This document shows, one piece after another, positions 22,825-35,600 of a DNA stretch of 64,000 bases. Below the pieces are notes generated by a model that saw only the letters and a program-made list of their open reading frames with translations, was not told where the DNA came from and ran no database searches. How positions within the stretch are numbered: position 1 is the first letter of the stretch; every line of letters starts with the position of its first letter. The translations under genes were made by a program, and so were the position numbers. Origin of the DNA: Hemileia vastatrix (lineage: Eukaryota; Basidiomycota; Pucciniomycetes; Pucciniales; Zaghouaniaceae); contig JASXTE010000013.1 of NCBI GenBank assembly GCA_030280995.1, positions 13,357,501 to 13,421,500 on the forward strand, given 5' to 3'.

Positions 22825-24169
22825 TTATGGTTCAATCCTAAGAGAATTCAATTTCGATTTAAAATAGAAAAAAATTAAAAATTAGAAAATGGTTAAAGAA
22901 TTTCAATTATCGGTCAATGATAACTTTAACTTTATCATATCTTCAATATTAGAAATAAAAAATTAGCATATCTACATATTAGTAAATTTATATATTTTTT
23001 CTTTATTTCAAATATTAAGAAAGTGTTTCAAAGGTATACTTTATTAAATTATACATATAAAGAGTATAGCTTTATCCTGTATACGTTCAGCAAGTACAAG
23101 ATTTGGCTCTACACTTAATATTAATAATAAAATTAAAGTATAACTCCAATACACTAGTATTTTTAAAAAATTTACAGAATTATCATATCCACATATATAA
23201 AATGAAAAATCTTTCTCTGACCAATATATTGACTTAGAAAGTTATACTTCAATAAATTATTAATTTTTGAATTGTAGCATTGTCCTGTATGCTTTCAGCA
23301 AGTACAAGACTTTGAAACAACTCAAAAATCAATAAATGAAAGGTAAAGTACAAACAATCTAATTATTATTATGAAAAGCAAAACATTATCCTGTATGCTT
23401 TCAGCAAGTACAAGATGATGTTTTACTTTTCATATTAATAATATAATGGTTGAGATAGTATTAAAGAAATATAGAAATGTGATAAGCAAAACATGAACTT
23501 AGGTGTCTATAAAATCTTCTTTCATTTGTAGCTGATTGATCAAAATTAATTATAAAGTTTACTTTATAATCACTGTTTTAAAAAATAAATAGTTAGATAA
23601 ATAAATTGAACTTTTCTGATAAGGAATAAAGAAAAGTAAATTGACAAACAAATAAAAAAACTTTAAGTTAACTGAAAAAGAATTTTTTGATAATGATTGG
23701 AAAGGGTACAGTAAAATATACCTTAAAAATAAATTCAGAATTAAAATCATTAGATTGACTTGTCAAAAGTGTAAAAAAGAGTAACAAACCAAAATGATAT
23801 GAAATGCAATAGCAAGAAAAATTTGCTTACTGGTAATCCAATAAGGTCAAGAAAATAGTATCTATAATTCAAAATGATAAAGCAAAAATATGATCAATAA
23901 CTTTTGAAAAAGATAAGTGAGACAGAAAAGGAACAATAAATTTGGTGGCAAACAGATGTGGATATCATTAATTTTCACTGATCTCTTTTTCAAAAAATGC
24001 AGCACTCCAAGTCATATGATAAACCTCATCTAAATTCCAAGAATAATGTTGCCAAGGCACTGTACACAGAATGATCTTTTTTTCCTATGCATATACTAAT
24101 TCCAGCTAGAATTTACTTGGTTGCATGTTGTACAGATGAAGGTTTGTGGAATGCTGAATTTCACATCTA
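22825..24169. other. AT-rich region upstream of the Tet-like gene
   Basis: No coding frame supported. It contains the three-copy motif at 23071-23414 and otherwise looks like unique AT-rich DNA. The promoter of the Tet-like gene would be here. Confidence 0.45.
23071..23414. repeat. Three copies of a 28-30 bp motif
   Basis: The motif ATCCTGTATGCTTTCAGCAA, followed by GTACAAGA, occurs at 23071-23100, 23281-23308 and 23385-23414, about 105 and 210 bp apart, in AT-rich DNA. The spacing suggests a decayed tandem unit of about 105 bp with one member lost. Confidence 0.65.
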
Positions 24170-24569
24170 AAAAAAATTGACGCCACATAATTCTAGCTAC
24201 CATGTTTCATGTAGCTAAAAAACATACACTCATCACATTTAAATTTACATTGCGTCAAAATTATTTCATTTTCAAATTTTTTTAAAGGGAACTATAATGT
24301 GCACCACCTATTTCTAAAATATTAACCTCCCCACCATATTAAATTGGTAGATTTTTAATTATGCAATTATTTTTCCTTGACCTTTTTCCTGATCTTACTT
24401 GGCTCAAAATATCAAAACATGGCCAATGTTGCTGAAAGCAAAATTTGATTTTGTTTCAATGTGTAACAATGGAAGGCCGTTTCTAACCAGCTGCAGAGTG
24501 TTGTATATCTTATTTGAACACATTTTTATTTATTTATGTGTTTTGGTTGGAGAATTTACTTTTTATTTC

Positions 24570-25104
24570 AGCCAGATTACTACTGGCTTCTTTTTGGAAA
24601 CCTTAATTTATGACCCAAGCCTTTGAAATTGGCTTGGGTTCCTTACATTTCAATTTAGTACTTCCAGCCAACCAAAGTCGCTAAAAGCGACTTTAGTTGC
24701 TCGCTTTTACATTTGCCACCCTCCCAGCCAATTTACTAGGCTGGGAGGTGGCCAAATCTGTATGCAACGCGCATTGCTGCTGCAAGCAATGTGTGTTGCA
24801 CACTTGCTCCCATAAGTCATGCAGCTGACTTGAAATCAGCTGCATGAGATATGGGCAGCACATGCAATGCACGTTGCATGGAGCAGCAACGGGCATTGCT
24901 TGCAGCAGCAATGAGCGTTGCATGTGCTGCATGCAGTGCATTTCACAGCCAGAAAAAAACTGGCTGTGAAATGCACACAGAGAAACCATAGTCCCTGCAA
25001 GGGACTTTGGTTTCTAAAATGAAAGCAATTTTCCCCACCAGTTGCAATCTGGTGGGGAAGTGAGAGACAAGTTAGACCAAAGCTTTTTGAAAGCAACTTT
25101 GGTC
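24570..25104. repeat. Hairpin train, at least ten adjacent inverted repeats
   Basis: Consecutive stem-loops fill the segment: 24570-24588; 24613-24639 (9-bp stem); 24674-24694 (9 bp); 24715-24752 (about 14 bp); 24763-24800 (15 bp, two G:T pairs); 24818-24846 (11 bp, extendable to 24809-24855); 24855-24930 (13 bp outer, with a smaller inner one); 24937-24975 (16 bp); 24981-25015 (14 of 15); 25031-25059 (11 bp); 25075-25104 (8 bp). Arms are unrelated from one hairpin to the next. The stretch is clearly richer in G and C than its surroundings. No protein is implied. Confidence 0.85.
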
Positions 25105-25112
25105 ATAAAAAC

Positions 25113-26613
25113 TGTCAGGCTAAGGTCAAGTACAAGGACGTGAACTAGCTTGAATAGTCAGTTGTCTAGAAGATTTTAATGGTCCTATATGAATACTGTA
25201 GTTCTAATCCACTAAGTTGTAAAATATAATCAAATATAAAGGTCTCAGTAATATAATTCTCACTATTCTTATATATGGCTTACAATCTTTATAGTTGGTA
25301 GAAAAATAGATTATATAAATTCAGATACTATTCAAAAGTCTTATAAAAGTACTAATTGATATGTATTGTAATTGGTTTGGTTATATTGGTTAAATTGTAA
25401 AGATAAAGAATGAAGAAATACAACCCAAAAACCTCCTCCTTTTATACACACTGAGTTCCCCAATGATTCCCTTGATGTACCACCCAATACACAGTTAATA
25501 ACGCCTCTAAACAACTAATAGATATTCCCATCAACATTCCCAGTGACCCATGACATAATTAGAAGAGTAATAACCGCCAAAATCCTGAAATAATAAGGGA
25601 AATCCATCAAAATTAAAGAAAAAGACAAAAAGAGAGTATATGCGTATAAAACAATAATATTAAGGACTAAAGGAGACTTCTTAAGGTTAATAATAGCTTA
25701 ATAATAAGGGGGATTGACTGTAGAAATAATGGGGCTAATCCTGACATTATACTACGTGAAATTCCCATTCAAAAATAACCAAAATTGACTGAGAAACCAC
25801 CCAAAAACTTAAAAAAGAGCGTGAGATGTGGGGTAACTACATGCAGTTCTTGGCAGGCTCTTGCACGGGTAAATCCTTGACTAAAATTAGGCGAATTTAA
25901 GCGTGGTGATGAAATAAAGTGCCAAGAGTGAGGTTATTAATGAAATTAGTGCATATAAACAAGGTCAATGCATTATTAATTAAGCTAGGACACTAAATAA
26001 GCGCCTGTCACCTATTTTAGTGTGTTTCCCCACAGTGGGCGTAGAATGTGGGGTAATTATAGTGTGAAAAAGCTAACTTTGCTAAAAATGAAGCTATTCA
26101 CACGGGAAAAAGGCAGGCAGTATGTGGCCAGTACACAGAAGCCATTTCTGGCATAAAAAACACCAAATTTGAAAAGTGTTATTTTTATGCATTTAAATAG
26201 CCAAATCAATAGTTCTAAATGAGCCCAATTGATCTGTCAAAGCGCAATTTTGATATTCTCAATTTTATAGCGCATATAGTCAACTTTTAAGTGAAATAAA
26301 GCGCATTTCTTGTTTTTTGCATAAAACAATGAATATAACAGCTTTAAGTGTACTTAAAAGTTATGCAGCCTTATACTTAAGGTTCTTAAAATTACCCTAA
26401 CATATTCCAACTTAATATTAAGTACATAAGACCTATAAAAGGTGGATATATGCGTGTATATAAGGTGTTATAATGGCATTTTTTGTGTATTATCATAATT
26501 TTACTTATGTATACTATTTGTGTTCTCTTATTTATTAGTCCCATGTATAGTTCATGTGTTTAACATAACTTATAATCACTTCTTACTCAGTCCTGGAGAT
26601 ATACAGGCTGACA
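25113..26613 (-). mobile_element. Solo LTR, 1501 bp, minus orientation
   Basis: On the minus strand it starts TGTCAGCCTG (at 26613) and ends AGCCTGACA (at 25113), flanked by the 5-bp direct repeat AAAAC (25108-25112 and 26614-26618). It carries the 3'-end signature CTTCTAGACAAC seen in element 2 and 3 LTRs and a minus-strand TATA-like GTATAAAAGG near 25440. It is longer than the other LTRs here and so represents another member of the group. Confidence 0.85.
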
Positions 26614-28884
26614 AAAACATTAAAAATCATTAAAAAAACAAGAAAGGTAGAAAAAAACCAATAATAAAATTAAAACGTGAGTATAAGAGAAAAAATAAGT
26701 GATAGTGATACCAAAAACCCAAGCCAATTTCACTTTGCTTGGTTATTTAATAATAATTTTTGTAATAAATTAAATTTAAAATTCAAACACCATAAAATAT
26801 ATTAAACTTTTTTATACAAATATCATAAATTTAATTTACCCTTTTCTCATAATTATATTTATAATTTTGTTTTTTAATTTTTGACTTTTAAGTTAATTTT
26901 TTGGAAATCCAAAATTAAATTTTCAACTAAATTTTTTAATAAGGTAAAATAAATTATAAATTTGACATTTTGTAATTAAAGAATAAAAAAATTTTTAAAT
27001 TTATTTAAATAATATTTTTTTTAGAGAAATACCAATATTTTAAGGCAAGAAATACTGTGCAAATTGTAAGTAAAAAATTATATTTTTTGTGAGGGGTTAT
27101 TACTATTTTTGTAAATATTTTTCAAAAACATTAATTAAATACTGAATTAAATTACTTTGTAACTCAAATTTTTTGTAAAATAATTAAAATTGAAATAATA
27201 ATATTGTTATATTTGATATAAAATTTGAAGTGGTAATATTAATGTCTCTTTAAGTAAATTTGAAAATCATTAAAAAAGACCATGTTGATAAGTAATTCAT
27301 TTTTGATATTTAATGGTTATATGTATATCTTATATATATTTCTTAAGTGTTATTTTTATATACACTCAATAAAATTTTTAATATACAATGCCATTTAATT
27401 GTTAATTATTGGTCAACTTAGTTATAACAACTTCATATTTAATACCAGCCACTAGTATTTAGTTTCTAATTTAAAACTCAAATATAATATGAGAGTATAC
27501 TTATTCTTTCTGGATGTAATTAACAACAATAAAAGACCATAAATGAGTGGGTAATTAATTACAATAAATAGTTGAAGAATAAACTATAATAAATGATAAG
27601 TTTATCAAAAAGAGTACATTAAAAAATATACTTTTGAATTTTGTTTGATATAATTTGGGTAGCTAAATTAAAATTTAAATTATCAGAGTTTAAAATGGAA
27701 AAAATCTAAAAGTGGTGTTTTTATAATAAGCCTCATATAAAAAAAAGAAAAAAAATCTACTAAGTAACTAAATTATTAAATATTAAGATATTATTTATAT
27801 TATTGAAAAACTTGTTTTACAATTATAATGAAATCTAAATGTGAAATTAATTTTGGGATAATAGTAAGACTATGTTGAAACACTTTAATTTATACATACT
27901 TTCAGCTATGTTAAGATAAAAAAATTGGTAAAATTTTATAATAACATCTAGTTTATAGTGATGCAATTTTATTTAGATCAAGAATAAATTTTTCTGAGGA
28001 AAAACAAATTTCTATGAGATATTGCCATCTCCTTTCAAGAGATAGAATAATAATAAAAATTTAAAAAAATTATAATAAGTATTCTTAATCACCATTTTTG
28101 AAAAGTCTCTAGAAAAATTCATTATAATATTTCATTCATTTATTACATCATATGGAGCTTTAAATTGAAGTAGTGATTGGCAGCTTTGAACTTATGTTCT
28201 GAAAAACAAAAAAGTTAAAAGAAATATAGTTATACTAATGAAAAAGCCAAAAATAAAAATACTATTATAAATTAATAAAATAAAACTACATAATATTTTA
28301 TTCTTCTCTCATGATGCAAGGGCACTATGTATGAATTTCCACATGTTAAATATAAACCTGATTTAAGGCTAGTTTACAGGTAGAGCTATAAAGTTTCCTT
28401 AAATTCTAAAGATAACTTATGCATTTTACTAATTCTTTTTTTCTTTCCAAAGTTGTAAGATTTGCTTCATTAATACTGCTATCTTGATTGTAAGATATAT
28501 AATTGTTTTTTGAATACATGATTTATTGTTTCAAAAATTATATTATAAAGTTAAATCATATTTCATTTTCTAAAGCTTCATTTTCCAAGACACTACTCCA
28601 TTTTCTATTAATTAACAAATATATAAAATGTGATAGAAATTTTTTTAGAATTTTCTTTTTGAGAGGGTCAAACTATATTGTGAAGATTTTTATCTAGAAA
28701 TTCTTGTAATCTGAAACCAAATAATTTTCTCCCTTCAGTAAGCCTTTTCAAAAATATGAAAATATAAACAAGAATATTAACTTATCTTATTTTTATTTTC
28801 TGTACTGAAATTTTTAGTCCAATCCCTTTTTTTATATGACATTAGTATAAAACCATGGTTAAATGCTACTATATAATTAATTTT

Positions 28885-28888
<4 letters not shown>

Positions 28889-28918
<30 letters not shown>
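28889..28918. repeat. (AT)15 microsatellite
   Basis: A perfect alternating AT run of about 30 bp. Confidence 0.9.
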
Positions 28919-28925
<7 letters not shown>

Positions 28926-30634
28926 TTAGAAAGTCATCCTTTTTTATTTACTTGAATAAATGGCTCAATTATAATGCCCAACACTTATTAATGTTTCCCA
29001 AACTCAATAACAAATTTCCCACATGAAATATTAGCTTCTAATATAAGCAGTTTATCTATAGCTGATATTCAACATGAGATTTTCTTTTTAGATTCAGCTA
29101 AAATTAAACAAAAGGAGAAATCATGCATATTTGTATAAATGGTAACCATATGTTACTTAGAGGATTGTGAAATTCACTCAACAGAATGGTTTAAATAACA
29201 AAATTAATTGAGGTCATTGTTTTCTTGTATTTGAAACTAATTAGGAAATTATTCTAAAAATATATTTTAATGTGTATCATGCTTAAAAAGTTGGAAATAT
29301 GATTTTTGAAAATTGTGAGTTTCTTATATGAGATACCAAGCTTTAGTTTACATTGTTTCAAGTAGAATAGAATTTTAGTATTAGAAATTGAAAGCAATGT
29401 AACATTATCTGATTTTAGTTGTGTTTTACTTATAGAATGATTACATAACATTAAACATTATTTAAATCAAAAAGGTTTAAAAGATATTTAGAATTTTACA
29501 AAATTTAAACATTTCTTGATCTTTGATTTGAAAACCAACTATGATGTACACTCACTAGAAATAAGCAATCCCAATTTTAACATAATTTATCAACCCAAAA
29601 ATAATGAGTCAATTAATATAAAAATATATATTATTTCAAAACCAAATCTCTAGATTTAAAATATGATGTTTTAATGTAAAATTGATACAAAACTTTAATG
29701 TAATGAACTCTCTTAAAAATTCAAAAATAGAGTATTAAAACAAGTGATTTCTAAAAAAAAACTACAAACTATTGTAGATAAAGCAACAAAATAAGTCATA
29801 TTTTTTAAAAAAATGATCTAACAATATTTATTTTTGTTAAAAAAATCAAAAACATTGTTAAGCTTGTTTGTTATAATAATGTTAAAATCCACTAAAAATT
29901 ATCTAAAGGTGGCAAAATATGTCAAAAAGACGTTGAATTTTGTGAGCCAAAAATCAACAATTTTGTATCATTTCCTGTTGTGCTATGACTTTATTCCACC
30001 CTTTTTATCTGATTATTCCAGTATTACTTTGCTATGATCACTAGTTTTGAAGTTAAAATTTACAAATGTTCATTATATTTGATAATATGAAAAATAACTC
30101 AAACTTTTATAACTACAAAATAAGATTTTGAAACTCCTTCTTTCAATAAATAATTGAAGAAATTTCCAGTTTATTTGAGTAATGTTTTTAAGAATAACAA
30201 AAAATATGAAATCCACAAGGACTTATATCCAGGGACTATAATTATTTACTTGTGTAATGCATGAGCTACTTATAAATGATGTAAAACATCAGAAAAGTAA
30301 GTTATAGTTATAAATCTACAGATTATACTGTCTCTGGTATATATATCTTCAATAAATCTTTTAAACTTATCTTAACCTACATACCACACAATAGAAAATC
30401 ATTATATTAAAAAAGAAAAAAATTCTCTGATAATATCATAAAGAATAATAACCATGGATTGATATTACATAAGAATGGCTAATAAAATTTTAAGGGAACC
30501 TAAATCAGTATTCTTTCATCAAAATATATCCTTTTTGTCTTTGTTATTTATTCCAAACAAATTTTTTGAAAGTTGATTCTATATATCTAATGCCAAAACC
30601 ACTATTAAGTTCCCTCTTAGGCTTTTTAAGCAAT

Positions 30635-30655
30635 TATATATATATATATATATAT
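30635..30655. repeat. (TA)10 microsatellite
   Basis: A perfect alternating TA run of about 20 bp. Confidence 0.85.
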
Positions 30656-32619
30656 TATTTATCAAAAATTGAAATAAAAAATAAAAAAATAATTTTTTTT
30701 TACCTTAAATTATTTAAATATAGAGTATTTTCAGAATGCATTGTGTGTACTTGTGAAGGTTAGAAGATTTGAAGTTGGATTTATGAGTTTTTAAAAGGGC
30801 AAATATTGTAAAATTCTTTCATAAATATTTATTTCATAGTTTCAAATGTTGAAATCTACAAACTAATGGGATTTAAAGTTATATTGAGATTTAAAATCTG
30901 TTTTCTACTCAAGTAAAATAAAACAAAATGATGATATCATATTGAAATTAAGTTTAAACTTTTGATATGCTCTATCTTCAATTTTATTGATATTGCATCA
31001 AAAATATAATAATATTTTTTTCCTACATCACTTTTTACATAAAAGATAGTTTTATCATTTTATGCATTAAAGATTGCTTATATAAAATTAACATCTATGT
31101 CAACTGTTTATGACTATTAATATATATAATAAATTTATTTAGAAGAAAAAATTACATCAGTATATACTGACTTTGAAATTATTTAATTTAAAAAAGTTTA
31201 CAGGTTGATAATTAAGGGTGATTTCATTTTTGAATATGAATTATAGAAGTCTTATTTTGGCAATTTTAATTCTTTTTGAGCTCAAATGTATCCACTAAAA
31301 CTTATGTAAGAATAATAAGTATTTTTATTAAAATTTACATGAGAAATTATGCCTATTATTCAAAATCAAACTTGCTCTAATGGTGTTTTTCAATTGTTAT
31401 TTCTATTCATATCAATAATAAACATTTCAATTTGCTGATGTTTTAGTTTTTGATATCCCCAAGGTTTATATCTCAGGTGTACTATTCACGAAATTATTAA
31501 AAATATAATTTTTGAAATACTTGATATACTTGAAAGTGAGGGGCATTAAATTTTTTAAAAAAAAATTCTAAATTCAGGATGGATAGTATTTTTTCTATTT
31601 TCACAAATGAAAATTTTTTTGTTTCAATAAATCCAGAAAGAAAATTTTGTTGTAAGCATAGTATATTAGATTTATTTTGATTTTACATACTATATTTTCA
31701 ATATTTGTGTTTAATATTTCCAGTGAAAGTTAATGTTAATGTGAATTTTAAGTAAGCTTGAAGAAATTTAATAAATAGGCATATTGGATATGTAAAATAA
31801 TATTTTGCTCCAATCTTGAATAAACCCAGGCTAAAAAATATCTTGAATAAGGTTTTTGTGGGTCGATTTGGATTTAAGTAGGATTAAGTGAGGTTTTATA
31901 AAGGACAGATAAAAGGCTAACTTCATTACTAGTGACTTTTATCTCAAAATAGTTATAAAATATTTATCATTCTGGAATCAAGCTTCAATAAAGTTGACTT
32001 CAAACAGAGATAATTTCTAGCAGCACAACACCATATTTACAAAGGTGTACAATACCTCAAATATTTCTCATTATATAGCAAGGCAAGGAATCTACAAAAT
32101 TCACATTTGAAACGAGGATTTATATTTTGAATTTGAAATTGAGAAATTGAATATTATTTTCCAATTTAAATATATATTAGTCATTTTACCAAAAGTTTTC
32201 AGTAATCAGATTAAATTTTGATGGTATTTTATTGTAGATTAATCATGTTGAGGAGCCATTTACTCAAAATTACTGGTTTTGGTTCTGATATTCCATGTGA
32301 AATTCATTAAGAATCTTTTTGAAATTGAATAGTTGACATTTTGGATATGCAAAAGCATATGTTAGATCAAAGTGAGCCCAAAGGGAGTTTAACTCATGAT
32401 CAAATTAGGATTTTGCAAGATCAAATGGTAGTCAATGTAGCTTTATCTTCAGCTCAATTTGTGACAAATCTCTGACTAAATGTAAGGCCAAAAAATTTCC
32501 TCCATGGTGATGATGTGTGCATAATTCAGGCATAGATTTGAGGTTCAACGGAGTTTAAGAAAGGGGTATTGCTAGCAATACCCCCTTAAATTTTCTGTGG
32601 TGCCTGTTTATTTTTGTAG

Positions 32620-32760
32620 TAAGATTAAACCAGCCCCTGTTGAAGCTGAAGATTTGGAAGTGGATTCTTCTAAGTAAAAGAAGTTATCAGTGAAGGTTAG
32701 GCCTTTCAATGAGCCTATGCCAGTTGGATTGAACCAGCAGTGGTAGTCTAAAGTTTAGTA
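32620..32760 (+). pseudogene. Fragment of element 1-family pol linker
   Basis: The translation KKLSVKVRPFNEPMPVGLN closely matches KKVAQKIRPVNEPMPVGLN in the pol linker of element 1 (near 13905-13965). It is flanked by stops, and no RT follows. It is a small relic that may belong with the larger deleted copy starting near 33780. Confidence 0.65.
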
Positions 32761-33779
32761 GGGCACTTAATCCTATTATAAAAGGATTTTTGGGGGATGA
32801 TTATTGAGATTGGAAAGGGAATCTAATTTTAAAAGGGTTATATTAAAGAAATTGAGTATTAAAAGTGGTTTAAAAAGGGTAGATTTTACAAGTCAACATT
32901 TAACAAATCATTATTGGACAGGAAACGCAAGTATAGATTTAAAAGTGAATGGAAAATTAAAATCAGGAGTCACAAGAAAACTTTAGAAATTTTGTGGAAC
33001 TTTTACTAGTTTTCTACTCTTTTCAATAATTTTAAAAAGAATTTTGGGTTATTTTTTATTTTTTATAAATTACTGAACTTTTATAATTTTATACTAGTTG
33101 AATAGGGCTGCACAGATTACAAAAATTAGAATGGACTATAAAGAAGAAGTAGCTCTATCATCTATAATTTTTCTATAATCTTTATTAATATCTCAAAGGT
33201 TCTAATTAAGTCCAGAAATCTGTACAAGCTCTGGAATTTTCCAGACAAGCTCCATACAAACTCTGCTGATCTCAGGACAAGCTCCAGAACACTTGGGTTA
33301 GGGAAAGTAGGGCACATGAAATACTATGCATATAAAGCCTGTAGAATAGAGATTATATAAATAGATGACAGATACAGAAAATTTAACAACAAATTAAAAC
33401 CACAAATATTATAACAAACATTTATTATTTTCATAACAAATTATGAAATTGTAATACCCTTATAAATATAACACTTTTACATAACAACTTATTAATTTCA
33501 CTCATCATCATATATATTAGCTTATAGGGTACCATTATAAAGGTCTCATCATCAGGGATCAGATTTAAGCAACTAAATATTATATAAATAAAAGCTTCAT
33601 AAAAACATAGTTTTCAATCATTTATATTATATTTCTGAATATAGCTTCACTTTTGTGTTTCTAAATCTCATTTTAAAGAACACTGATTCTACATCTCAAA
33701 ACCATGAATAATAAATATTTAATTGGTTATTTCTTATCCAGTAGAGGATTTAGCTTAGTTAATTATGAACTCTTTATTT
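32761..33779. other. AT-rich spacer before the second family copy
   Basis: No supported gene. It might contain a decayed LTR of the following copy, but I cannot align it with confidence beyond about 33780. Confidence 0.4.
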
Positions 33780-34002
33780 ACTTAAAGGGACAGGGTTTTC
33801 TTCTGTTAATCCAGCTCCCTTGGATTCTTCTTACAGAAAGGCAACTGTAAGAGTCTATCCACATTTGTGGATCCCAACATGGGGTTAAAATTCTCTAGCT
33901 TTTAATTGATATTAATTGGTATCTGAAATTTCTTAGCCTGAAAGAGGCTTATTAAATGAATGGTTATCTTACCTTTTAATGGTTTTATCTTAAACTTTTG
34001 AG

Positions 34003-34640
34003 ATGTCTTCTGCTTCTGGATCTAGTTTTTCTCTTCCTTTTGGTGCTTCAGTCAGGATTTTTCTTGGGATGAGCCCAATATTAATGAAGAAGAATTTAAA
34101 TGCTTCTAAAATTGTTATGAGACTGCTGCTGCTGTTTATGGGGCTTCACATTTGGACATGGTGAAGCAGATTAGACTATTTATTGTGGACAGAGAGCTGG
34201 AAATGGAGGTCATTGCTATGTCTTTTTAGAAAAAAGGGGACTGGTTGAAATCGTCAAAGGATATTGTTGATAGATGGAGAGTCAGTTATACTATGGTGGA
34301 CCTTAACAAGATTTTCATTCATTGGAAAGAAAAGGGTGGAGATTCAACCATTGTGTACTACAAAAATTTATGTAGGCAGTTTGATGAAGTGGTTAAATAT
34401 TTGATTCTGGTGGAGGAAATAGGCCATAAAAATCAGGCTAAGTATTTATTTTGGTCATCATTCATCAGGGACATCAGAATAAGGAGCTGTCTAGAAAAAA
34501 CTTGATGAAGGACTTACGGAATGGAGAACAGAAACTGTCTTCACTAGAGCTCATTGGATAAAGTATTCAGGCATATTTAAAATTAATAGCTTTGGAAAAG
34601 TAATAAGAGTCATGCACTCAATATTTTAGCAAGGTTAGTG
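34003..34640 (+). pseudogene. Decayed Gag of the second copy
   Basis: MSSASGSS aligns with the element 1 Gag start. The best preserved part (34245-34505) reads DIVDRWRVSYTMVDLNK, matching EIVDRWGVRFTMVDMNK in element 1, and EEIGHKNQAKYLFW, matching EELAHKNAAKHVFW. Stops and frameshifts occur before and after. The capsid role is inferred from element 1. Confidence 0.75.
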
Positions 34641-34654
34641 AAGTTTTGGCCAAG

Positions 34655-35600
34655 AATTATGACATTGGCTGTTCAAATTTGGGTCCAATCTTTTGAAGAG
34701 TGTCAGAGAAGAAGTCACTTGAAATAAAAAGAGGTTGGTCATGTTACATGGAGAGTCAACTGGGTTTAAAAGAGTCAGTCTGAATTCTGTCCATATTAAA
34801 GAGGGAAGGTATAAATATTCGATTCTTGCAAGGGATGATTTTTCTGGTTGGGATAAGGCAGTTCCTCTGGTTAATTTGACTGCTAAAAATGTAGAAGAAT
34901 TCTTGAAGGAGTGTATTTATAGGTATGGGCTGATGAAATTAGTTACTGTTCATGGAGAAAGTATTTGGAGCTGAATTCAAGAAAGCTGTCACTAGTGTTG
35001 GGTACATGATCAGAGTGGCTACTCCTTATTATCCTGAAGCTGAAGGCATGGTTAAAAGAGCACATCAAGTGTTGAAGGATGCTTTGCTCAAGATGTGTGG
35101 GGATAGTGCTGAAAAATGGAGGCATTATTTAACTTTGGATTTGTTTGCTGAAAGAATTACTGTCAAGAGTACTGGATATTTATCTTATGAACTTATTTTT
35201 GGTCAGAAGGTGGTTTTACTAGTAGATTTGGTGAAAATTTCTTATTTGAGAACTGATTGGGATGAAGTTTGTTCAACTGAAGACTTATTATGTGCCAGAA
35301 TGGAGCAGCTTGAAGGAAAGGAGGAATTTCATGAAAAAGCCTATCAAAGGATGATGAAGATCAGGAATCAGTTAGTTAGGTATTGGGATAAGAGCTTTAC
35401 ATACAGGCTGAGGAATCCTTTAGAGCCTGGGTGTTTGGTATTTGTGTATAATAGGAGGTTGGAAAGCCAGTGGGGAAAGATGTTTTCTGACAGGTGGAAT
35501 GGTCCTTATAGAGTCATATCTCAATTCTTAGGCAGATCATATCAGTTAGAAGAATTTCTGACCTCTTACCCAGAGGCACAAGAAGGGATGAAGACTAACT
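34655..35600 (+). pseudogene. Integrase of the second copy
   Basis: Joined directly to Gag by the internal deletion. Seen are the distal zinc-finger part (EECQRRS equivalent, decayed), VSLNSVHIKEGRYKY (first catalytic Asp changed to Asn), a damaged LVTVHGE in place of TVDGGPEF, and EAEGMVKRAHQV (Glu retained). A frameshift lies near 34960. The C-terminal MFSDRWNGPYRV motif is intact. Two catalytic positions are altered, so it is inactive. Confidence 0.78.

Larger units (their letters stand above)
26619..32540. other. Long AT-rich stretch without supported genes
   Basis: Only short frames occur, none with recognisable motifs. Two dinucleotide runs are present (about 28889-28918 and 30635-30655). 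The sequence reads as old, decayed intergenic DNA. Confidence 0.6.

Noticed and set aside
24374..25136. Apparent terminal inverted repeat (CTTGACCTT and AAGGTCAAG) bracketing the hairpin train
   Set aside because: The right arm lies inside the solo LTR at 25113-26613, whose ends and AAAAC duplication are clear, so the pairing is coincidental.
26619..32540. Short ORFs of 60-70 codons in the AT-rich region
   Set aside because: No motif, no codon signal and no conservation visible; expected by chance in DNA of this composition.
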